This document shows positions 37,456-43,633 of a stretch of DNA of 43,633 bases, in pieces. A model generated the notes under the pieces. The model did no database searches. It saw only the letters and a list, made by a program, of their open reading frames with translations, and was not told the DNA's origin. The position numbers were made by a program, and so were the translations under genes. Source of the DNA: Streptomyces xantholiticus (GTDB lineage: Bacteria > Actinomycetota > Actinomycetes > Streptomycetales > Streptomycetaceae); contig NZ_BMWB01000010.1 of assembly GCF_014651015.1 (NCBI RefSeq), positions 6,103 to 49,735 on the forward strand, in the 5' to 3' direction. Each line of letters opens with the position of its first letter. The first letter of the stretch is position 1.

Positions 37456-39666
37456 CTATGGCACGAGCTCGCCGTCCTCGCTCGTGCGTTCTTGCGGGAT
37501 CCTCGCATGCGCGCCCTTGCGGGACGCCGGCTTTTCGATGCTGATCCGCGGCAGCAGACGGTCCAGCCCGCGCGGCAGCCACCAGTTCGCGCCGCCGAGC
37601 AGATGCATGAGCGCGGGCACGAGCAGCGTGCGCAGGACGAACGCGTCCAGTGCCACCGCGGCCGCCAGCCCGATGCCGAACATGGCGATGACCCGGTCGC
37701 CGCTGAGCACGAAGGCGAGGAACACGGAGATCATGATGACGGCGGCGGAGTTGATCACACGGCTGGTCTCCGCGAGGCCGACCCGTACCGCACGCCGGTT
37801 GTCGCCGGTATCGAGCCACTCCTCGTACATCCGGCTGACCAGGAACACCTGGTAGTCCATGGAGAGCCCGAAGAGCACGGAGACCATGATCACCGGCAGG
37901 AACGGTTCGATGGGGCCGGCCCGGCCGAGACCCAGCAGTTCGCTTCCCCAGCCCCATTGGAAGATCGTCACGACGACGCCGAAGGCGGAGGCGACGGCGA
38001 GGACGTTCATCGCCGCGGCCTTCAGCGGGACACCGATGGAGCGGAAGGCGAGGAGCAGCAGCAGAGAGCCGAGGGCGATCACGACGCCGGCGAAAAGGGG
38101 CAGTTCGCCGACGATGATCTCCGCGAAGTCGTCGTGGCTCGCCGTGACACCGCCGACGTGGACCTGGAGCGAGGTGCCGTTCTCGGCGACGGGCAGGACG
38201 TCGGCGCGCAGGCGGTCGACGAGCTCGCTCGTCGCCTTCGACTGGGGTGCGGTCTCGGGGACGACGGTGAGCACCGCCGTGTCTCCACTGCCGTTGTACG
38301 TCACGGGGCCGACGGACGAGACACCGTCGGTGGCCTGGAGTTCGTGGCGGAGCCGGTCCATGGCCACATGGTCGTCCGGGCCCTCCAGCCCGGCGACGAG
38401 GGTGAGGGGGCCGTTGACGCCGGGGCCGAAGCCTTCCGAGAGCAGGTCGTAGGCCTGTCGGGTGGTGGCGGTGGCGGGGCCGTTGCCCTGGTCGGAGGTG
38501 CCGAGGCGGAGTGAGAACGTCGGCAGGGCGAGCGCCAGCATGACGACGGCGGCGACAGCGCCCAGCACTTTGGGCCGGCGTTCGACGTAGACGGACCAGC
38601 GGGCGGCGAAGCCGGTCGGCAGCTCGGGCCGCGGCCCCCTCCTGGCGAGCCGCCGCCGCTCGCGACGGTTCAGTGCCCGCATGCCGATCAGCGAGAGCAG
38701 GGCGGGCAGCAGTGTCACGGAGGCGGCCACGGTGAGGACGACGGTGAGGGAGGCGGCGATCGCGACGCCGTTGAGGAATCCGAGCCGCAGGATGAGCATG
38801 CCGAGCAGCGCGATGCAGACGGTGGCACCCGCGAAGACGACGGCGCGTCCCGTGGTGGTCACGGCGTCGCGTGCCGCCCGGTCCACCGGCAGCCCGCGTT
38901 TGAGTCCCTGGCGGTGTCTGGTCACGATGAAGAGCGCGTAGTCGATGCCGACGCCGAGTCCGACGAGCAGGCCCAGCATGGGTGCGAAGTCGGCGACGGT
39001 CATCACATGGCCGAGGAGCACGATGCCTGCGTATGCGGTGCCCACGGAGACGAGCGCGGTGGCGATGGGCAGCACGCTGGCGGCGAGGGAGCCGAAGACG
39101 AGGAAGAGGACGACGGCCGCGACCGCCACGCCGACGATTTCGGCGACATGGCCGCCGGGGGCTTCGGTGAGGGCGATCGCGCTGCCGCCGAGCTCCACCG
39201 AAACGCCGTTGCCCTGGGCCGCTTGGGCGGTGTCGACGACGGCCTGCGCCTGGGCCTGCGGGATGTCCTCGACCGGGTGGTCGAAGCCGACGTAGGCGAA
39301 GGCGGTGCGCGAGTCGGGGCTGATCTGCGGGGCGCCGTCGCTGCCGTAGGGGCTCGCGACGAAGGAGATGCCGTCGAGTGCGGCGACGTCGTCGAGCATC
39401 GCGGAGATGCGTTTCTCGACGTCCGGGTCGCGGACGCTGACGGTGTCCGCGTGCCAGACGATCGTGTCGCTGTCACCGCCCCGCCCGTGGAACCCTTCTT
39501 GGAGCAGGGCGGTGGCGCGGCCCGATTCGGTGCCGGGGACCTCGTAGTCGTTGGTGTACGAGGTCCCCGCGACGCCCGCCGCGGCCGCGGCGCCGCCCAG
39601 GGTGAGGAGCCACAGCAGCACGACGACAAGGCGGTGCCTGACGCACCACCGGGCAATTGCTGCCAA
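37456..39666 (-). CDS. MMPL family (RND superfamily) transporter
   Basis: 736 residues with about 12 membrane segments in the two-lobed MMPL/RND layout. The N-terminal helix (HRLVVVLLWLLTLGGAAAAA) precedes the first large extracytoplasmic loop (residues 35-165). Helices 2-6 follow (FAPMLGLLVGLGVGIDYALF with the GxxxDY motif), then a second loop after about 390 and the second helix bundle (IMVSVLFGLSMDYQVFLVSR with the matching GxSMDY motif). The TTG start at 39666 has GGGAG 9 nt upstream. Proton-driven export of lipids or hydrophobic metabolites is expected. It lies beside a secreted phospholipase C gene. Confidence 0.93.
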   Translation of the reverse strand: MAAIARWCVRHRLVVVLLWLLTLGGAAAAAGVAGTSYTNDYEVPGTESGRATALLQEGFHGRGGDSDTIVWHADTVSVRDPDVEKRISAMLDDVAALDGISFVASPYGSDGAPQISPDSRTAFAYVGFDHPVEDIPQAQAQAVVDTAQAAQGNGVSVELGGSAIALTEAPGGHVAEIVGVAVAAVVLFLVFGSLAASVLPIATALVSVGTAYAGIVLLGHVMTVADFAPMLGLLVGLGVGIDYALFIVTRHRQGLKRGLPVDRAARDAVTTTGRAVVFAGATVCIALLGMLILRLGFLNGVAIAASLTVVLTVAASVTLLPALLSLIGMRALNRRERRRLARRGPRPELPTGFAARWSVYVERRPKVLGAVAAVVMLALALPTFSLRLGTSDQGNGPATATTRQAYDLLSEGFGPGVNGPLTLVAGLEGPDDHVAMDRLRHELQATDGVSSVGPVTYNGSGDTAVLTVVPETAPQSKATSELVDRLRADVLPVAENGTSLQVHVGGVTASHDDFAEIIVGELPLFAGVVIALGSLLLLLAFRSIGVPLKAAAMNVLAVASAFGVVVTIFQWGWGSELLGLGRAGPIEPFLPVIMVSVLFGLSMDYQVFLVSRMYEEWLDTGDNRRAVRVGLAETSRVINSAAVIMISVFLAFVLSGDRVIAMFGIGLAAAVALDAFVLRTLLVPALMHLLGGANWWLPRGLDRLLPRISIEKPASRKGAHARIPQERTSEDGELVP

Positions 39667-39733
39667 CGGACCGGCTCCCTGGGTGGTTCGCGGATCTTTG
39701 GTCGAGAACAGCCCGCAAAGAACTCATGACCTG

Positions 39734-39748
39734 CAAGGAGACACCTTG
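39734..39748. promoter_or_regulatory. Short inverted repeat upstream of the MMPL gene
   Basis: CAAGG and CCTTG flank AGACA, about 70 bp before the MMPL start. It could be a local operator. Nothing else is seen in 39667-39827. Confidence 0.28.
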
Positions 39749-39827
39749 ACAGCCAATCGTGATCATTTGTCCCCTTCGTGGGGTTACTCACACGGGCCGC
39801 ACGACAGCCGGTGACCGCGACGGCGCC

Positions 39828-41945
39828 TCAGCCGGAGATGCTCGCGCGGCCGTTCTCGATGTGGCCCATCAGCCGGCGCCTGAAGCCGGACTCCGCCTGG
39901 GCCCCTTCGGCGGTCACCTCGATGTCGTACCAGCCGTGTGCGTCGGCCGCCGAGTGGACCACCCTGCGGCTGCGGCCCGCCTTGACCGTGATCCGGCGGG
40001 TCCAGCTGTGCAGGTCGGCGTCCTCTGCGTAACCCAGCGGCCGCACCGTGAAGGTGAGCGGCGCGCTGCCGCTGTTGCGCAGGGTCAGGTGCAGGTCGCG
40101 GTCGTGGTGGTCGACGGCGGAGACGACCGCTGCCGAGCCGCGCGCTGGGCCGGCGAATTCCCGGCGGAAGCCGTTGGGACCGGTGACCGTGAAGCGGTAG
40201 GCCTCCCCGGTAAGGGGCACGGTCCATTGCGCCTTGCCCCTTACATCCCGGTGCTGCGGAAGCTCGAACTCTCCGGCGTACGGGTAGAGCACGAAGTGCG
40301 CGCTCGCCCGGCCGCTGTTGCGCAGTTCGACGGTGACCGCGTCCACCGACACCGTGGCGTCGGCGTCGGGCTGGTACGGCAGGGGGCGCGCCGGCCGGGT
40401 CCCGGGTTCCTGGACGGGCATGGACTGCACGGCGGGCGGCTGCGGGCGCCAGCGGCCGGTGAACGGCGGGATCTCCCCCGGCCGCTCGACTTCGGGCTGC
40501 GGCCTGCCACGACCGAAGTCGAAGGCGGAGGTCAGGTCACCGGTGACGGTTCGCCGCCACGGGGTGATATTGGGCTCCTCGATACCGGTCCACGTCTCCA
40601 GCAACCGGATCACCGAGGTGTGGTCGAAGACCTCGGAGCACACATAGCCACCGACGGACCAGGGGGATATGACAAGCATCGGGACGCGGACACCCAGGCC
40701 CGTCGGGAGCCCCTGCCAGCGCTCGTCGGTGTCGTCCGCGGGCGGAACGGGCGGCGGGACGTGGTCGAAGAAGCCGTCGTTCTCGTCGTAGTTGATCAGG
40801 ACGACGGTGTGCCGCCAGACCTCGGGGCGCGAGGCAAGGTCGTCGAGGACCTTGTAGACGAGAGAGGCGGAGGCGATGGGTGAGGACGCCCCGGGGTGCT
40901 CGGAGTCGACGGCCGACGGGACCAGGTAGGAGACCTCGGGGAGCCGGCCGGCGGCGATGTCGGCGCGGAAGCTTTCGGCGAGGGTGCCGGTCTCCACCCG
41001 GCGCAGTCCGCGCTCGAACAGCGACCGCTCGCTCTTCGTCAGCGTCGCCACACCCTCCTCGAGCGCGGCGAGCAGCGCGGCCCGCTCCCCGGGGTCCTGG
41101 GTGTCGCGGACCTTGGCGTAGAAGGCCTCCATGTAGGTGTACCCACCGGCCGGGTCACCGGCCTTGGCCAGGGCCTTACGGGCGATCTGCTTGAAGCTCG
41201 TGAAGAACTCGATGCTGTTGTCGGTGAAGTTCTCCCACTCCGTGTACGTCTTCCAGCTGCGGCCGGCCTTCTCCAGTCGCTCGGCGTACGTCGGCCACGG
41301 GTAGCCCGGGTGGGTGCCCTCGGCGTAGGCGGCGTTCGTGACGGCGCGGGTGCCGTCGGCCTCGTATCCCGTCCAACCGCTCCACAGGTGGTTGCGGTTC
41401 GGGTTCGTCGAGGTGTGGGTGGAGGAGTGGTAGGCGTCGCAGATGGTGAAGGTGTCCGCGAGTTCGTAGTGCAGCGGCAGGTCGCGCCGGTCGTAGTAGG
41501 CCATGGTCGCGGCCGTCTTCGCGGAGACCCAGCCGTCCATCCAGCCGCCCCGCCAGGCCTTGGCGCCGCCGCCCCACGAGTGGTCGAGGTCACCGATGTA
41601 CTGCAGGTCCTTCTTCTGCGTCTCGGCGGCGTCGCGCACCGGGAAGGGCAGGACCGCCCCTCCCCGCGGCGCCGGCTGCTCGAAGACAGGCTTGCCGGTG
41701 GGGAGTTCGACGGCGTTGCGGTCGCAGAAGCCGCGGACCCCGCGCAGTGTCCCGAAGTAGTGGTCGAAGGACCGGTTCTCCTGCATGAGGATCACCACGT
41801 GCTTGACCGCGCGCAGCCCGCCGCTCGCCGGTTCGGCGGCGAGAGCCGCCTGCAGGGACGGCGGCAGCAGCGAGCCGGCCGCGGCCGCGCCGAGTGCGCC
41901 GGTCCCGAGCGCGAGCACCCTCCTGCGCGAAATCTCCGGTGACAT
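39828..41945 (-). CDS. plcA: Phosphocholine-specific phospholipase C, TAT-exported
   Basis: 705 residues. A twin-arginine signal (SRRRVLALGTGALGAAAAGS) leads into the alkaline-phosphatase-like catalytic domain of acidic-type bacterial phospholipase C: VVILMQENRSFDHYFGTLRG at the catalytic N-terminus, then DAYHSSTHTSTNPNRNHLWS, PWPTYAERL, INYDENDGFFDHVPPPVPP, VFDHTSVIRLLETW. Two C-terminal beta-rich DUF756-type domains follow (about 490-700; VSVDAVTVELRNSGRASAHF, RDLHLTLRNSGSAPLTFTVR). The ATG at 41943-41945 has GGGAGG 7 nt upstream. It probably degrades phosphatidylcholine or sphingomyelin outside the cell as a phosphate source. Confidence 0.93.
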   Translation of the reverse strand: MSPEISRRRVLALGTGALGAAAAGSLLPPSLQAALAAEPASGGLRAVKHVVILMQENRSFDHYFGTLRGVRGFCDRNAVELPTGKPVFEQPAPRGGAVLPFPVRDAAETQKKDLQYIGDLDHSWGGGAKAWRGGWMDGWVSAKTAATMAYYDRRDLPLHYELADTFTICDAYHSSTHTSTNPNRNHLWSGWTGYEADGTRAVTNAAYAEGTHPGYPWPTYAERLEKAGRSWKTYTEWENFTDNSIEFFTSFKQIARKALAKAGDPAGGYTYMEAFYAKVRDTQDPGERAALLAALEEGVATLTKSERSLFERGLRRVETGTLAESFRADIAAGRLPEVSYLVPSAVDSEHPGASSPIASASLVYKVLDDLASRPEVWRHTVVLINYDENDGFFDHVPPPVPPADDTDERWQGLPTGLGVRVPMLVISPWSVGGYVCSEVFDHTSVIRLLETWTGIEEPNITPWRRTVTGDLTSAFDFGRGRPQPEVERPGEIPPFTGRWRPQPPAVQSMPVQEPGTRPARPLPYQPDADATVSVDAVTVELRNSGRASAHFVLYPYAGEFELPQHRDVRGKAQWTVPLTGEAYRFTVTGPNGFRREFAGPARGSAAVVSAVDHHDRDLHLTLRNSGSAPLTFTVRPLGYAEDADLHSWTRRITVKAGRSRRVVHSAADAHGWYDIEVTAEGAQAESGFRRRLMGHIENGRASISG

Positions 41946-42049
41946 GCCCGACCTCCCGTCGACGGCCAATGGTTCGTCCTCGATTCCATTGCTCGGCAGG
42001 CCCGCCAACCGGGGCGGATGGCGGCGAGAAGGCATGATGACATCCGCGT

Positions 42050-42056
42050 GGTGAAC
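42050..42056 (-). promoter_or_regulatory. Possible PHO box element upstream of phospholipase C
   Basis: The minus strand GTTCACC matches the strong core of a Streptomyces PhoP direct-repeat unit, about 105 bp before the phospholipase C start. No clear second 11-bp unit is seen, so this is weak. Otherwise no gene is seen in 41946-42272. Confidence 0.28.
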
Positions 42057-42272
42057 GTCCAAGTGGCCGTGAGGGCAGTCCAATCGGGTTCCGGCCAGGA
42101 CTCAGTGGCCACCCGGCCACCGCGGCTTGTCCCCGGAGCCGGTGGGCGGATCAAGGCCGTGCCGGATGCCGCGACCCTGGCCCTGGTCGGACGGCGGTAC
42201 CCACAGGCCCGGGACGACGGGAATCGGCCGTGGTCCACAAGACCAGGGGAATTGTCGGCGCCGGCTGGCACG

Positions 42273-43181
42273 ATGGCCGACATGGAATACAGGGGGATCC
42301 ACCAGACGGCCCTGACGCCCGCGGACGCCGCGGAGTTCGCCCGCATGCTCCATGACGCGCCCGGCCCGCACCTGGGCCGCGCCCCCGTCCCGGTCGTCGT
42401 CCACGATCCGGGCACGACCCCGGCCGGGCGCCGCGACGCGCTCCAGGTGGTGTACGACGCGATCGTGGCCCGGATCGGCGAGCCGACGCTCTACGGCGGC
42501 TCCGCGGACGGCCCGAGCGTGCGCTGGCGCGACCGCAGCCGGACCCTGCTGCTCGCCGGCGACCGGCAGCAGGTGGGGCTGTCGGTCCACGACACCCGCA
42601 CCCTGGAGGCCGAGGAGCAGCGCGCCTTCGAGTGGGGCGGCGCGTGGTCCGGCGGCCAGCCGTACGACCAGGCGTTCCTGCCGTACGTCTGGCAGTTGGA
42701 CCGCAGCGGCCCCGGCGAGCGCCCGACGGCGCGTCCGGGCGGTCGGCTCGCCGCGGACCTGGCGCAGTTCCAGTACGGGCTGGAGCTGCTGCTCCGTGCC
42801 TGGTCGGAGCAGCTGCCGGTGCAGGTCGGTACCGACTGGGCGAGCTTCTGCGTGACGAGCGCCGCCGACCGGGGCCGTCAACTGCTCGTGTCCTACAGCC
42901 TCGAGGACGGTCTGCACGCCTCGATCGACGACCGCGACGGGGAGAACAACGAGGACCGGGCCCGGATGATGCTTGCGCGCGGATGGCAGAGCCGGGACCG
43001 CGGCTGGTGGCAGACCGACTTCCTCGACCCCGGGCACGAATGCGCCGCGGCCCTCGCCGCCCTTGTCGTCACCGAGTTGTACGCCCGCGGCACCCGGGGG
43101 CCGGAGGAGCTGCGTGCACGGGACGTGAGCTGCAAGGACCGCGGCGAGCTGTGGCTGCCGGGCCTGGGCATCCGCCACTGA
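42273..43181 (+). CDS. Uncharacterised conserved protein, possible TY-Chap type
   Basis: 302 residues, MADMEYRGIHQTALTPADAA. No signal peptide and no membrane segments; soluble, mixed alpha/beta composition. The C-terminal part (about residues 165-300) resembles the actinobacterial TY-Chap domain in its spacing of GW and WW (MLARGWQSRDRGWWQTDFLD), a chaperone-like fold named by bioinformatics; this match is tentative. The ATG at 42273 and an alternative at 42282 are close. It diverges from the phospholipase C gene across about 330 bp. Function unknown. Confidence 0.62.
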   Translation: MADMEYRGIHQTALTPADAAEFARMLHDAPGPHLGRAPVPVVVHDPGTTPAGRRDALQVVYDAIVARIGEPTLYGGSADGPSVRWRDRSRTLLLAGDRQQVGLSVHDTRTLEAEEQRAFEWGGAWSGGQPYDQAFLPYVWQLDRSGPGERPTARPGGRLAADLAQFQYGLELLLRAWSEQLPVQVGTDWASFCVTSAADRGRQLLVSYSLEDGLHASIDDRDGENNEDRARMMLARGWQSRDRGWWQTDFLDPGHECAAALAALVVTELYARGTRGPEELRARDVSCKDRGELWLPGLGIRH

Positions 43182-43221
43182 GCGGGGCCGAGCCGGGCGG
43201 CCGGCCCCCGGGCGCCGGAGG

Positions 43222-43509
43222 CTACGCGCCGAGCAGACCCGTCACGGGAGCGGCCTGGCCGGTCAGCGGGTCGAGGTCGTTCGGCACCTCGGCCAGCCGG
43301 TTGAGCCCGGCCAGTTGCTGGGAGGCACTCGGCACCTGCTCGCGGTGCTCCGGGGCGACGGAGCTCTCGGTAACCGTGTCGACGGTGTCCATGACCGAAA
43401 GCGTCCCGACGGGGAGCTCCGGAGAGGCGGCGTTCGCAGCGGGGGCTGCGAGGGCGGATGCGCCGGTGGCGAGGGCGATGGCGGCGAGTACACGCTTTGC
43501 TGGGGTCAT
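43222..43509 (-). CDS. Small secreted protein
   Basis: 95 residues: MTPAKRVLAAIALATGASAL and further alanines form a clean Sec signal peptide (cleavage after ANA, about residue 27). A mature part of about 68 residues follows (SPELPVGTLSVMDTVDTVTE, then QQLAGLNRLAEVPNDLDPLT). There are no cysteines, so it is not a chaplin-like or disulfide protein. It resembles the many small secreted proteins of Streptomyces without a known role. The ATG at 43507-43509 fits. Confidence 0.75.
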   Translation of the reverse strand: MTPAKRVLAAIALATGASALAAPAANAASPELPVGTLSVMDTVDTVTESSVAPEHREQVPSASQQLAGLNRLAEVPNDLDPLTGQAAPVTGLLGA

Positions 43510-43633
43510 GCCCTGACAACGGCCCGATCCGGCGTTCGGTCACGGTGCCACGGGAGTGCCGTCCGCCGGTACGAAGAACCTTGCCCCACCCGGTGCCCGG
43601 CTCGGACAACGCCGAGGGGCGGCGCGCACCCTG
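43510..43633. other. Right-edge sequence with no identified feature
   Basis: 124 bp upstream of the secreted protein gene on the minus strand. It should hold that gene's promoter, but I see no clear -10/-35 pair or dyad. Confidence 0.4.

Noticed and set aside
42050..42056. Firm PhoP regulation of the phospholipase C gene
   Set aside because: Only one GTTCACC unit is clear; Streptomyces PHO boxes need at least two 11-bp repeats, so it is listed only as a weak site.
1..43633. tRNA or rRNA genes
   Set aside because: No cloverleaf with matching acceptor arms or conserved T-loop GTTCGANTC was found on inspection. A dedicated search could still reveal one.
1..43633. CRISPR array
   Set aside because: No regularly spaced identical repeats with variable spacers; the tandem units at 35938-36018 have no spacers.

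Overview
The window is about 43.6 kb of very GC-rich chromosome with strongly biased third codon positions, GTG and TTG starts, leaderless-looking promoters and several GC-rich dispersed intergenic repeats. Together with the gene content this indicates a Streptomyces (or very close relative). From memory, the order cimA - TetR - agmatine deiminase - ureC - ureAB - ilvE - leuB - proline genes - serA - ilvC - ilvN - ilvB - GGDEF protein resembles the S. coelicolor SCO5529 to SCO5511 region. That comparison was not run here.

Left part (1-9.8 kb, mostly minus strand). cimA runs off the left edge and is preceded by an attenuator: a 13-residue leader peptide with tandem Ile codons, a hairpin with a T run, and an upstream 12-bp element like the NdgR/LtbR operator. 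Next is a four-gene operon on the minus strand: a fused urease gamma/beta subunit, a divergent urease alpha subunit, an agmatine deiminase and a TetR regulator. It diverges from a broken NCS1-type permease pseudogene. ilvE and leuB follow.

Middle part (9.8-19.5 kb). This holds a 42-residue small protein, a padR-DUF2812 pair, an alanine-rich small protein and a DUF1206 membrane protein. The proline catabolic genes come next (P5C dehydrogenase and proline dehydrogenase) with a divergent PucR-type regulator, putR. A TetR/MFS efflux pair follows, with apparently leaderless divergent promoters.

Branched-chain and serine block (19.6-25.2 kb, all minus). serA, ilvC, ilvN and ilvB. ilvB has its own attenuator (leader MRTRILVLGKRVG) and a second NdgR/LtbR-like operator, which lies inside the 3' end of the upstream GGDEF/EAL gene. 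cimA, leuB, ilvBNC and ilvE together cover most of isoleucine, leucine and valine synthesis, so the window looks like a loose branched-chain amino acid regulon under dual control, with repressor-type operators and ribosome-mediated attenuation.

Right part (25.2-43.6 kb). A membrane protein with an intact GGDEF domain and a degenerate EAL domain, a 2-hydroxyacid dehydrogenase diverging from an aldo/keto reductase, a sugar-dehydrogenase-like lipoprotein, a large LAL-type LuxR regulator coupled to a 58-residue small protein, two GNAT acetyltransferases, an MMPL transporter, a TAT-exported phospholipase C, an uncharacterised cytoplasmic protein and a small secreted protein.

The best candidate for an undescribed system is the ureAB-ureC-agmatine deiminase-TetR operon. 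Its urease-like enzyme keeps all metal ligands but has altered flap and pocket residues, and it sits beside an enzyme whose product is a carbamoylated amine.
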